DNA from: Pseudomonadota bacterium
GTDB lineage: Bacteria; Pseudomonadota; Gammaproteobacteria; Steroidobacterales; Steroidobacteraceae
NCBI GenBank assembly: GCA_023433515.1
Contig: JAEZCN010000105.1
Location: 1-48,818 of the forward strand
Direction of reading: 5' to 3'
DNA: 48,818 nucleotides
Shown: positions 28,094 through 35,800 of the stretch, piece after piece
Position numbering within the stretch: position 1 is the first letter of the stretch
How the letters are laid out: each line of letters starts with the position of its first letter
Notes under the pieces: model-generated
Database searches by the model: none
The model's input: only the letters and a program-made list of their open reading frames with translations
What the model was told of the DNA's origin: nothing
Position numbers and translations under genes: made by a program

Positions 28094-29227
28094 ATGCAAC
28101 GACACTTTTGCGTGGCGACCCTTGCCGCGTCTGCGATTTTCCTCGCCGCCTGCGGCAAGAAAGACGAGGCGGCAGCGCCGCCAGTCGCCGAAGCCGCGAA
28201 ACCCGAGGGCGCGGATCCCGCGCTGTTCCTGACCCAGCCGCTCGACGTCGACATCTACACGGCCGATCCGTCGGCGCACGTGTTCAACGGCCGCATCTAC
28301 ATCATGCCGTCGCATGACATCGATGCCGGTGTCCCGAACGACGCGACCGGCGCGCAGTACGCGATGGTGGACTACCGGGTCTTGTCCATGGACAAGATCG
28401 GGGGACCGGTCACGACGCATGACGTGGCTCTCCACGTGAAGGATGTTCCCTGGGCCTCGGAAAGAATGTGGGCCCCGGACATGCACGAAAAGGACGGCAA
28501 GTACTTCCTGTACTTCCCGGCGTACGACAAGCAGGGTGTCTTCCGGATCGGCGCGGCCGTCTCGGACAAGCCCGAAGGCCCGTACACGGCACAGCCCGAG
28601 CCGATCAAGGGCAGCTTCAGCATGGACCCGGCCGTGTTCAAGGACGACGACGGCAAGTACTACATGTACTTCGGTGGTCTCTGGGGCGGCCAGCTCCAGC
28701 AGTGGAAGACCGGCAAGCACGAACCGAATGACCTCTCGCAACCACCGGATGACCAGCCCGCGCTGTCCCCGAAGGTTGCGCGCATGGCCGACAACATGCT
28801 CGAGTTCGCCGAGAAGCCGAAGGACGCCCTGATCGTCGACGAGAAAGGCAAGCCGGTGCTCTCGGGCGACCATGAGCGCCGCTTCTTCGAGGCCGCGTGG
28901 ATGCACAAGCACGACGGCAAGTACTACTTTTCGTACTCGACCGGCGATACGCACTTCATCGCGTACGCGATCGGCGATTCGCCGTACGGCCCGTTCACGT
29001 ACAAGGGCAACATCCTGGGCCCGGTGCTCGGCTGGACGAACCACCACTCGATCGTCGAGGTGGATGGCAAGACGTACCTGTTCTATCACGACTCGCAGCG
29101 TTCGAATGGCGTGAGCCACCTGCGCAACGTGAAGGAACCGATCGAGCTCACGTACAACCCGGACGGCACCATCCAGTACGTCGATCCCTACAAGGGTGAC
29201 GACGCTCCGGCCGCCGCCGCGCAGTAA
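28094..29227 (+). CDS. GH43-like lipoprotein glycosidase
   Basis: Predicted exported arabinofuranosidase or beta-xylosidase of 377 residues, anchored through a lipobox ending LAAC (Cys 20). The five-bladed propeller fold of GH43 shows its three acidic residues: Asp58 in TADPSAHVFNGRIYI, Asp178 in SMDPAVFKDDDGKYYMYF and Glu266 in FFEAAWMHKHDGKYYFSYS. The LGWTNHHSIVEVDGKTYLFYHD segment is also typical. An Ala-rich tail ends the protein. Flanked by a REPIN-like repeat upstream and a strong terminator downstream, it is a single-gene unit. The exact sugar specificity is not readable from the sequence. Confidence 0.9.
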   Translation: MQRHFCVATLAASAIFLAACGKKDEAAAPPVAEAAKPEGADPALFLTQPLDVDIYTADPSAHVFNGRIYIMPSHDIDAGVPNDATGAQYAMVDYRVLSMDKIGGPVTTHDVALHVKDVPWASERMWAPDMHEKDGKYFLYFPAYDKQGVFRIGAAVSDKPEGPYTAQPEPIKGSFSMDPAVFKDDDGKYYMYFGGLWGGQLQQWKTGKHEPNDLSQPPDDQPALSPKVARMADNMLEFAEKPKDALIVDEKGKPVLSGDHERRFFEAAWMHKHDGKYYFSYSTGDTHFIAYAIGDSPYGPFTYKGNILGPVLGWTNHHSIVEVDGKTYLFYHDSQRSNGVSHLRNVKEPIELTYNPDGTIQYVDPYKGDDAPAAAAQ

Positions 29228-29257
29228 TGGGTCGGACCAGAAGTAGTTGAGAGAGAG

Positions 29258-29287
29258 ACGGCCCGCTTTCGAAAGGAAGCGGGCCGT
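29258..29287 (+). terminator. Intrinsic terminator after the GH43 gene
   Basis: ACGGCCCGCTT (29258-29268) pairs perfectly with AAGCGGGCCGT (29277-29287) around an 8-base loop, followed by TTGTCTT. It lies 30 bp after the GH43 stop codon. Confidence 0.8.
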
Positions 29288-29306
29288 TTGTCTTGGAGCG
29301 TGCGGC

Positions 29307-29352
29307 GGGGTGAGGCCTGGCACCTTTTGCCAGCAAATGAGGCCTGACCCCC
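29307..29352. repeat. Palindromic repeat before the phosphatase gene
   Basis: Two GAGGCCTG units (29312-29319 and 29339-29346) enclose CCTGGCA and TGCCAG, and the unit is bordered by GGGGT and ACCCC. It can fold as one imperfect 46-bp hairpin. It ends 17 bp before the ATG at 29369 and resembles dispersed REP-like units. Confidence 0.55.
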
Positions 29353-29368
29353 TTATCATCCGATCCCA

Positions 29369-29953
29369 ATGAGCGATACCCCCGAAACGCCAGGCTCCGC
29401 GACCCTGTTCCGTCGCCGCAGCGCGTTTCTCGCACCGATCTGGTTGTTAGCCCTGGCCGGCATCATCGTGATCGCGGTCGCGTTCACGTACTGGAATTCG
29501 GCGACGACGACCACCGTCGTCGTGATCCGCCATGCCGACAAGGGACCGAATGCGATCGCGGACGCACCCTTGTCGCCGCCCGGCGAGCAACGCGCGGTGC
29601 GCCTCGCGCAGATGTTCGGCGACGGCGAGAAGTTCGGTCGCGTGAAGAAGCTGTACGTGACCGAAACGCGGCGCGCGCAGCAGACCGTCGCGGAGCTCGC
29701 GCAACGCCTGGGCGTGAAGCCCGAGGTGGTGGATTCGAAGGCGAGCTCGTCGCAGCTCGCACGGCGAGTGCTGCGCGAGAATCGCGGCGGCCTCGCGCTC
29801 GTCGTCGGTCACAGCAACACCGTTCCCGAGATCGTCGAGACCATGGCGGACGTCGAGAACGTACCGCGGATGGACGATGAAGAGTTCGACACGATGTACA
29901 TCGTCACCGTGCCGACGATCGGCCGTGCCTCCGTCCTGCGTCTGAAGTACTAG
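29369..29953 (+). CDS. Membrane-anchored histidine phosphatase (SixA-like)
   Basis: Histidine phosphatase superfamily member of 194 residues. One membrane helix (about 21-41) anchors it with the catalytic domain probably outside the cytoplasm. The catalytic His55 is in the RHADKG motif (RHG box), TETRRAQQT carries the second Arg, and the second His is at 148 in VVGHSNT. The substrate is not predictable; SixA-type enzymes act on phosphohistidine, and other members on small phosphate esters. Its stop overlaps the convergent peroxiredoxin by 4 bp. Confidence 0.88.
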   Translation: MSDTPETPGSATLFRRRSAFLAPIWLLALAGIIVIAVAFTYWNSATTTTVVVIRHADKGPNAIADAPLSPPGEQRAVRLAQMFGDGEKFGRVKKLYVTETRRAQQTVAELAQRLGVKPEVVDSKASSSQLARRVLRENRGGLALVVGHSNTVPEIVETMADVENVPRMDDEEFDTMYIVTVPTIGRASVLRLKY

Positions 29954-30411
29954 GTCTGCGCCTTGCGCGGCTCGATGGCCTTGCGGATGAAATCCTCGTG
30001 TTCGCCGATCGAGAAATGCGCCTTCACGCGTCCGCGGATCGTGCGGTCCGGGTCGACCAGGAACGTCACGCGTTGCACCCAGAAGCCGAGCGGCCCGTTC
30101 ACGCCGAACATCTTGATGACCTCCTTGGACTCATCCGAGAGCAGCGTGAAGGGGAGGTTGTGTTTCTCGCGAAACCGCCTGTGGCTTTCCGGACTCTGCG
30201 GGCTGATGCCGGCCACCGTGAGCCCGGCGCGCGTCAATTCCCGGTGCAGGTCCCGGATGGAACAGGCCTCACGCGTGCACCCGGGCGTGAAGTCCGCGGG
30301 ATAGAAGTAAAGGATGGCCGGACCGTCCTTGATCAGGCTCGACAGCGAGATGTCGTGCGCGTCCTGGTCCGGCAGCGTGAATTCGGGAGCCTTTTCGTCC
30401 GTATTCAGCAT
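29950..30411 (-). CDS. Peroxiredoxin of the BCP/PrxQ type
   Basis: Thiol peroxidase of 153 residues that reduces H2O2 and organic hydroperoxides in the cytoplasm. The peroxidatic Cys45 is in DFTPGCTREAC, with a second Cys at 50 (CxxxxC), the usual resolving position in the PrxQ alpha class. The fold markers GISPQSPESHRRFREKHNLPF and VTFLVDPDRTIRGR are present. The ATG at 30411 is the first start in frame. It converges on the phosphatase gene. Confidence 0.93.
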   Translation of the reverse strand: MLNTDEKAPEFTLPDQDAHDISLSSLIKDGPAILYFYPADFTPGCTREACSIRDLHRELTRAGLTVAGISPQSPESHRRFREKHNLPFTLLSDESKEVIKMFGVNGPLGFWVQRVTFLVDPDRTIRGRVKAHFSIGEHEDFIRKAIEPRKAQT

Positions 30412-30458
30412 GTCGCCCGATCATAGAACGACCATCGGCCGGAATCGACGCGTGTCGC

Positions 30459-30487
30459 TTGCCGAGGCCAGCCTCGATCTTTAGAAT
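30459..30487 (+). promoter_or_regulatory. Promoter of tRNA-Ala
   Basis: TTGCCG (-35, 30459-30464) and TAGAAT (-10, 30482-30487) are separated by 17 bp and lie 43 bp before the tRNA, a good sigma-70 arrangement. Confidence 0.65.
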
Positions 30488-30530
30488 CCCGCGCCTCTCC
30501 GGACCGCCTGTCCGGGCAGGTTTTCGGTGT

Positions 30531-30606
<76 letters not shown>

Positions 30607-30706
30607 TTTCCTCGTCAGGCGCTTGCGCGCCACTCTTCAGCGGGACTCGCTGGGGAGGGTGGCGCCAGATTGCTGGCAATTACCCTGGCTCGTCCCGTCC
30701 GTTGGC

Positions 30707-31474
30707 TCAGGCCGGTCTCACCGGAAACTGAATCTCCAACAACGCACCCAGATAGATCTCCCGCTTCGGGCCGTCCAGGCGCAGGTCATGCGCATGGATC
30801 CAGCGGTCGATCGCGTCATACGTCCGGACCGCGATGTCGTCATCGGACTCGCAATACGCACTGGCAACCGTCACGCGGGGCAGCTCCTTCAACTCGATGC
30901 CGGGGGCGCGGCGGATGTGGCGGCCAACTTCGATGAAAGGTTCTCCTTCAATGACCCCGGAGGCGGCGCAGCGGTGCCACAACACCCCTTGCAACTCCCC
31001 GATGCGTGCGCCGCGCAGGCTACGTCGCAGTTCGCTTTCGACTGCGCCGATCTGGGCGTAGTCGCCGAGGTTGGCGCGGATCGACGCCACTCGCACTTCA
31101 TCGCGATTCCTGAGTACGACTGAAACAGGTGAATGCTGCCCGAGCCCTTCGATCTCGCGGTCTATCCACTCGAGCGAACGTCGTGCGAGGGTGAGCGAAT
31201 GGTGGGCGCGTGTGCGCAGACGTTCGAGCAGGCGGCGGCGGGCGGTCTGCGATGGGCCCGCGGCGCAGGCGGCGCGGATGTCGCCGAGCGATGCCCCAAG
31301 TTCCTGCAGCGCGTGGACGGTCGCGAGATCCCGGAGCTGCGCGGACTCGTAGAACCTGTAACAGGTGCGCGCATCGATGTGCGCGGGCGACAACACGCCG
31401 ATCGCGTCGTAGTGACGCAGGGCCTTGACGGTCGTGCCGCCGAGCTTCGCGAACTCGCCGATTCGGTAACGCAT
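30707..31474 (-). CDS. MerR-family transcription regulator
   Basis: A 255-residue regulator: an N-terminal MerR winged helix-turn-helix (MRYRIGEFAKLGGTTVKALRHYDAIGVLSPA, then CYRFYESAQLRDLATVHALQELG), a coiled-coil dimer helix (about 80-110), and a C-terminal effector-binding domain of the BmrR/GyrI type (about 118-255). Such regulators bind drugs or lipophilic ligands and twist a 19-bp-spaced promoter. The ATG at 31474 gives the canonical MerR start. It is divergent from the phosphotriesterase-like gene, and the 67-bp gap holds a MerR-type operator, so that gene and itself are the likely targets. Confidence 0.9.
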   Translation of the reverse strand: MRYRIGEFAKLGGTTVKALRHYDAIGVLSPAHIDARTCYRFYESAQLRDLATVHALQELGASLGDIRAACAAGPSQTARRRLLERLRTRAHHSLTLARRSLEWIDREIEGLGQHSPVSVVLRNRDEVRVASIRANLGDYAQIGAVESELRRSLRGARIGELQGVLWHRCAASGVIEGEPFIEVGRHIRRAPGIELKELPRVTVASAYCESDDDIAVRTYDAIDRWIHAHDLRLDGPKREIYLGALLEIQFPVRPA

Positions 31475-31476
31475 GC

Positions 31477-31507
31477 TTGAACTCTCCCCTGCACGGGAGT
31501 GTTGTGA
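31477..31507 (+). promoter_or_regulatory. MerR-type promoter/operator
   Basis: TTGAAC (-35, 31477-31482) and TTGTGA (-10, 31502-31507) are 19 bp apart, the long spacing that MerR regulators correct. The spacer holds the near-perfect palindrome CTCCCCTGCACGGGAG. It drives the rightward gene at 31542. Confidence 0.7.
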
Positions 31508-31541
31508 TGGGCCCTTCCGAGGGCGATGGGACAAGACTCAC

Positions 31542-32591
31542 ATGAATCGCAGACGCTTTCTACACACGCTTCTACAGACGGCGTCCGCGGCGGCGCTCGC
31601 TGGAACGCGGCCCTCGATTGGTGCGACGCAGTCCCGCGAGGGGGACAGCGCGCTCACGATCATGACCGTGCGTGGCCGCATCCCGGCGGACGACATGGGC
31701 ACGACGCTCACGCACGAGCACGCGATGGCGAGCTTTCAGCCTCATGAGGAGTGGCTCAAATCGCCGCTTCCTTACGACCGCAACGTAGTGATCGATCGTG
31801 TATTGCCGCACCTCGAGCGCATCCGTGCGCTCGGCTGCCGGACGTTCGTCGACGCCACCGCGGTCGGGCTCGGCCGAAACCCACGGATCCTGCGAGAACT
31901 GTCCGAACGCAGCGGCCTCCACGTGCTGACCGTCACCGGCAACTACGCGGCGTTCGATTACAAGTTCCTGGCGGACTACGTGCGCACCGACTCGGTCGAG
32001 GCGCTCGCCGATCGCTGGATTCGCGAATGGAACGACGGCATCGACGGCACGGACGTGCGTCCCGGCTTCATCAAGCTCGGATTCAACGGCGGCGCGTTGA
32101 GCGACGTGGAAAGGAAGCTCATCCGCGCTGCCGCGCTCGCGCATCGCGCGACGGGTCTCACGATCGGCGCGCACACCGGCCCGGCGATCGCGGCCTACGA
32201 ACAACTCGCCATCCTCGAAGCGGAGAAGGTCGAGCCATCCGCGTGGATATGGATCCACGCGCAGGGCGAAAGCGATCCCGCGCGCTACGACGATGCCGCG
32301 CGCCGCGGCGCGTGGATATCGCTCGACGGCGTCGGTCCGGACTCGCTGGACCTGCACGTCGAAAGGATCACGGAGCTGCGCGACAAGGGTCGGCTCAACC
32401 GCGTGCTCGTGTCGCAGGACGCGGGCTGGTACTGGGTGGGCGAGCCCGACGGCGGAACATTCCGGCCATATGACACCGTGTTCACCACGCTGATCCCCGC
32501 GCTGCGCGCGCGTGGCTTCTCGACGCAGGAGATCGACACGCTTTTCGTGAAAAATCCCGCGGAGGCGTTCGCGGTCCGCGTGCGCGCGTAA
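31542..32591 (+). CDS. Tat-exported phosphotriesterase-like hydrolase
   Basis: Amidohydrolase-fold metalloenzyme of 349 residues in the phosphotriesterase/lactonase family. A twin-arginine signal (MNRRRFLHT) suggests folded export with its metals. Metal ligands are all present: His58 and His60 in THEH, carbamylated Lys178 in GFIKLGFNG, His211 in GAHTG, His239 in WIHAQGE and Asp293 in SQDAG. Relatives hydrolyse lactones (including acyl-homoserine lactones) or organophosphates; the specific substrate is unknown here. It is preceded by the MerR-type promoter and probably induced by that regulator. Confidence 0.9.
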   Translation: MNRRRFLHTLLQTASAAALAGTRPSIGATQSREGDSALTIMTVRGRIPADDMGTTLTHEHAMASFQPHEEWLKSPLPYDRNVVIDRVLPHLERIRALGCRTFVDATAVGLGRNPRILRELSERSGLHVLTVTGNYAAFDYKFLADYVRTDSVEALADRWIREWNDGIDGTDVRPGFIKLGFNGGALSDVERKLIRAAALAHRATGLTIGAHTGPAIAAYEQLAILEAEKVEPSAWIWIHAQGESDPARYDDAARRGAWISLDGVGPDSLDLHVERITELRDKGRLNRVLVSQDAGWYWVGEPDGGTFRPYDTVFTTLIPALRARGFSTQEIDTLFVKNPAEAFAVRVRA

Positions 32592-32684
32592 GGCTCAAGT
32601 CGTGACGACCAGGTCCCCGCCTGCCGGTCGTGCGGCCATTCGCGGGCAGGGAAGGCCGAGTCGACCGCCCGGACCTCGGGCCGG

Positions 32685-32690
32685 TAGAAT
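32685..32690 (+). promoter_or_regulatory. -10 element of tRNA-Arg
   Basis: TAGAAT lies 12 bp before the tRNA; TCGACC at 32661-32666 (18-bp spacing) is the best -35 candidate. The same TAGAAT precedes tRNA-Ala. Confidence 0.5.
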
Positions 32691-32702
32691 CGCCGCCAGC
32701 GC

Positions 32703-32778
32703 GCCCCCGTAGCTCAGTGGATAGAGCGACCGCCTCCTAAGCGGTAGGTCGTCGGTTCAACTCCGGCCGGGGGCGCCA
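32703..32778 (+). tRNA. tRNA-Arg (anticodon CCT)
   Basis: A 76-base cloverleaf. The acceptor stem is GCCCCCG with CGGGGGC, the D-stem GCTC/GAGC, the anticodon stem ACCGC/GCGGT with loop CTCCTAA (anticodon CCT, reading AGG), and the T-loop TTCAACT. CCA is encoded at 32776-32778. A broken gene begins directly after it. Confidence 0.95.
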
Positions 32779-33066
32779 TTTACCGCGGGTCTATTCCGGG
32801 CGGAATACGACGAGTTCGAACGGAACGTGCGTCGGGAGTATTGGTGGGTGCCGCGCCGTCGGTTCGCGGAAGCGCGCCGCACGATCCTCGGTTCGTTCCT
32901 CGAGCGTCCATTCATCTATGACTGGCCCGAGTTCCGCGAACGATACGAGGCGGCCGCGCGCTCGAACCTGCGGCGCGCGATGAAGGCATTGTCCAGCGCA
33001 TGGTTTCCGCACACGGCCGCGATCAATCGGCATTGGCCTACGCGCCGCTGCCGGCAGGGCCCCTAG
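32779..33066 (+). pseudogene. 3' fragment of an HD-type phosphohydrolase gene
   Basis: The frame starting at the first base after the tRNA CCA reads LFRAEYDEFERNVRREYWW, then VPRRRFAEARRTILGSFLE and RPFIYDWPEFRERYEAAARSNLRRAM. It matches the C-terminal end of predicted metal-dependent HD-superfamily hydrolases as I remember them. The catalytic HD part is absent and no start codon with a ribosome site precedes it; a GTG at 32827 would give only 79 residues. The final 20 or so residues look unrelated. I read it as the stump of a gene truncated at the tRNA border, not an expressed protein. Confidence 0.65.
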
Positions 33067-33076
33067 ATTGGGCACC

Positions 33077-34801
33077 ATGCGTTATCTCGCACTCTGCACC
33101 GACTACGACGGAACCCTTGCGCACCACGGCAAGGTCGATGACCCGACCATCGCGGCGCTCGAAAAGTTTCGCGCCTCCGGTCGCAAGCTCGTGCTCGTGA
33201 CCGGGCGCGAGCTGCCCGACCTGCAGCGCGTCTTCGAGCGGCTGGACCTGTTCGATCGCGTCGTCGCGGAGAACGGCGCGCTCATATACCGGCCCGCGTC
33301 GCGCGAGGAGCGGCTGCTCGCGGATCCGCCGCCCGCGGACTTCATCGAGGCGTTGCGCAGGCGTGGAGTGCATCCGTCGCTGGGGCGATGCATCGTCGCG
33401 ACCTGGCGGCCCAACGAGGGCGCGGTGCTCGAGACGATCCGCGACCTCGGCCTCGAGCTCCAGGTCGTCTTCAACAAAGGCGCCGTCATGATCCTGCCCG
33501 GCGGAGTCAACAAGGCCACCGGCCTCCAGGTGGCGCTCGACGAGCTGAACGTGTCGATCCACAACACGGTCGCCGTCGGCGATGCGGAAAACGACCACGC
33601 ACTGCTGAGTGCCTGCGAATGTTCGGCCGCGGTGGACAACGCGTTGCCGGCGGTCAAGCAGAAGGTCGACATCGTGTTGCCGCTGAATCACGGCGCGGGC
33701 GTCGTCCAGCTCATCGAAGAAGTTCTCACCGACGATCTCGCGAATCGCACCACGGTCCTGCAGCGCCACGCGATCCTGCTCGGCAAGGACGAACAGGGCA
33801 GCGCGGTGACGTTGTCACCGTTCGGTGTCAGCGCGCTCGTGGTCGGGACGTCCGGCGGCGGCAAGTCCACCGTCGCTTCGGGACTGATCGAACGACTGCG
33901 GAGCAAGGACTACAGCTTCTGCATCATCGATCCGGAGGGAGACTACGATGCCGTCGATGGCACGGCCGTGCTCGGCAATCCGGAGCGCGCGCCCTCGATC
34001 GACGAGTGCATGCAGTTGCTGTCGAAGCCGAACGAGAATGCGGTTTTCAATCTGCTCGGCATCAAGCTCTCCGATCGTCCCGCCTTCTTCATGTCGCTGC
34101 TCGCTCGCATACGCGAGCTGCGCGCGAAAACCGGCCGCCCGCACTGGCTCATCGTGGACGAGGCACACCACGTGTTGCCTGTCGACTGGAAGCCCGCCGA
34201 ACTCGTTCTGCCGAAGAGCTTCGAAGGGATGCTGCTGATCAGCGTGACGCCAAGTGTGATCGCGCGTTCGGCGCTCGAGCTCATCGAGACGCTGATCGTC
34301 ATCGGCGAGCGGCCGCGCGAGATGGTGCTGGAGTTCGCCGACGCGAATTCGCTGTCCGCGCCGGACGTACCGCTCGACAAGATTCCGCGCGGCCAGGCGT
34401 TGCTCTGGCACAAGGCGAGCGGACAGCCCGAGGTGCTTTCGATCGAGCCCACGAAGAGCGAGCGGCGGCGGCATCTTCGGAAGTATTCGGAAGGTTCGCT
34501 CGGCGAGGACCGTTCGTTCTACTTCCGCGGCCCGGAAGGCAAGCTGAACCTTCGGGCGCAGAACCTCATGGTCTTCCTGGATCTCGCCGACGGCGTGGAC
34601 GAGGAAACCTGGCTGCATCACTGGAAACATGGTGACGTGACGCAGTGGCTGCGCACCTGCATCAAGGACGAAGAGCTGACGGCGAAGATCGCCGCGCTCG
34701 AACATCACGTGCCGGACGATCCCGCCGTGTCGCGCAAGCGCGTGCGCGACGTGATCGAGGAAAGTTATACCTTGCCGGCGGAGGGCGGCGGCAGTCAGTA
34801 A
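33077..34801 (+). CDS. HAD-IIB phosphatase fused to HerA-like ATPase
   Basis: A 574-residue two-part protein. Residues 1-225 are a Cof/sucrose-phosphatase-type HAD hydrolase: nucleophile Asp9 and acid/base Asp11 in CTDYDGTLA, LVTGR, NKGAVMILP and VGDAENDHALL (Asp169, Asp173). Residues about 235-445 are a P-loop ATPase like the HerA/DUF87 group: Walker A GTSGGGKST with Lys263, and Walker B LIVDEAHH with Asp361 and Glu362. The C-terminal 110 residues include KHGDVTQWLRTCIKDEEL, a segment I cannot assign. The ATG at 33077 is used; the stop overlaps the convergent cupin gene by 7 bp. Substrate and partner are unknown; the fusion links a phosphatase to a motor-like ATPase. Confidence 0.85.
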   Translation: MRYLALCTDYDGTLAHHGKVDDPTIAALEKFRASGRKLVLVTGRELPDLQRVFERLDLFDRVVAENGALIYRPASREERLLADPPPADFIEALRRRGVHPSLGRCIVATWRPNEGAVLETIRDLGLELQVVFNKGAVMILPGGVNKATGLQVALDELNVSIHNTVAVGDAENDHALLSACECSAAVDNALPAVKQKVDIVLPLNHGAGVVQLIEEVLTDDLANRTTVLQRHAILLGKDEQGSAVTLSPFGVSALVVGTSGGGKSTVASGLIERLRSKDYSFCIIDPEGDYDAVDGTAVLGNPERAPSIDECMQLLSKPNENAVFNLLGIKLSDRPAFFMSLLARIRELRAKTGRPHWLIVDEAHHVLPVDWKPAELVLPKSFEGMLLISVTPSVIARSALELIETLIVIGERPREMVLEFADANSLSAPDVPLDKIPRGQALLWHKASGQPEVLSIEPTKSERRRHLRKYSEGSLGEDRSFYFRGPEGKLNLRAQNLMVFLDLADGVDEETWLHHWKHGDVTQWLRTCIKDEELTAKIAALEHHVPDDPAVSRKRVRDVIEESYTLPAEGGGSQ

Positions 34802-35247
34802 GGCGTGCCGTCCTTGTGCACGTATCGGTCGTCGGTGTTGGACACCTTCATGTCGATGTCCGGGTAGGTGGTTAGATCGTCGATGCGCCGAGACCCGATT
34901 TCCAGGAATACGGCCGGCGCGGAGGATCGATTCACGAGGTGATGCCCGTTGCTGACGTTTCTCGGAAACGCCGCGCAATCGCCCGCGCGCAGGATCGTCT
35001 CGCCTCCGTCTTCGATCAACGTCAGTTCTCCTTCGAGCAAGATCACGAACTCGTCTTCCAGCGTGTGCCAGTGACGCTGACTCGACCATCCGCCCGGCGG
35101 CAGCGTCGTGTGGTTGACACCGAAGTCCTGCAGGCCTCCGGCATCACCGAGTTTGCGTCGCACGCGTGGAGCGCAGGGCGCGTCGAACGGCGGTGGGTAG
35201 CCCGAGCCCTGGCGCTGCGGGACGTTCGCGATGTCGATCTTTGGCAT
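34795..35247 (-). CDS. Cupin-domain protein
   Basis: Single-domain cupin of 150 residues. The barrel motif is RHWHTLEDEFVILLEGELTLIEDGG, with two His and a Glu as likely metal ligands, followed by the second motif DCAAFPRNVSNGHHLVNRS. Such proteins include small isomerases, dioxygenases and sugar-binding proteins; no particular function can be assigned. It begins 98 bp before the divergent YjbQ gene and ends overlapping the HAD-ATPase gene. Confidence 0.85.
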   Translation of the reverse strand: MPKIDIANVPQRQGSGYPPPFDAPCAPRVRRKLGDAGGLQDFGVNHTTLPPGGWSSQRHWHTLEDEFVILLEGELTLIEDGGETILRAGDCAAFPRNVSNGHHLVNRSSAPAVFLEIGSRRIDDLTTYPDIDMKVSNTDDRYVHKDGTPY

Positions 35248-35351
35248 GCGCGATACTTTTCCCGAAGGCGCTCATCGCGTCCATCGGAAGGGATGAACCC
35301 GTCTCAAGGAAAACTTGCTTGACCGATGCCCTGCCGGTACGGTCGATGCCC

Positions 35352-35771
35352 ATGCGTCAGTTCATGCACGTCCTGCCGGTGCGTTCGCCGCGCCGCGGGC
35401 TCACGGAGTTCACCGACGCCGTGCGCGGCTGGGTTTCGAAGCAGGGCATCGGCAACGGCCTGCTGACGCTGTTCTGCCGGCACACGTCCGCATCGCTGCT
35501 GATCCAGGAAAACGCGGCCTCGGCCGTGCGCCGCGATCTCGAGAAATTCTTCGACGAGCTCGCGCCCGAAGGCGAAGGGCTCTACGAACACGACGACGAG
35601 GGGCCGGACGACATGCCGGCCCATCTCAAGACCGCATTGACGCAGGTGCAACTGAACGTGCCGATCATGAAGGGGCAGTTGATGCTCGGCACGTGGCAGG
35701 GCATCTATCTGTTCGAGCACCGCTCCGCGCCTTCGACGCGCGAGATCGTGCTGCATCTCGTGGGGGAATGA
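35352..35771 (+). CDS. yjbQ: YjbQ/UPF0047 family protein
   Basis: A 139-residue protein of the YjbQ family, whose members can show weak thiamine-phosphate synthase activity in vivo. The three signature blocks are present: FCRHTSASLLIQENA, LYEHDDEGPDDMPAHLK and LGTWQGIYLFEHR. An in-frame ATG at 35346 would add two residues; neither start has a clear ribosome site. It is followed 29 bp later by the pectinase gene on the same strand, without an evident functional link. Confidence 0.92.
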   Translation: MRQFMHVLPVRSPRRGLTEFTDAVRGWVSKQGIGNGLLTLFCRHTSASLLIQENAASAVRRDLEKFFDELAPEGEGLYEHDDEGPDDMPAHLKTALTQVQLNVPIMKGQLMLGTWQGIYLFEHRSAPSTREIVLHLVGE

Positions 35772-35800
35772 GCGCGGGTCGAGTCCGAGGGAGTTTTTCA

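Noticed and set aside
30607..30706. Gene or second tRNA after tRNA-Ala
   Set aside because: The 100-bp stretch has no cloverleaf, no frame with a ribosome site and no clear hairpin.
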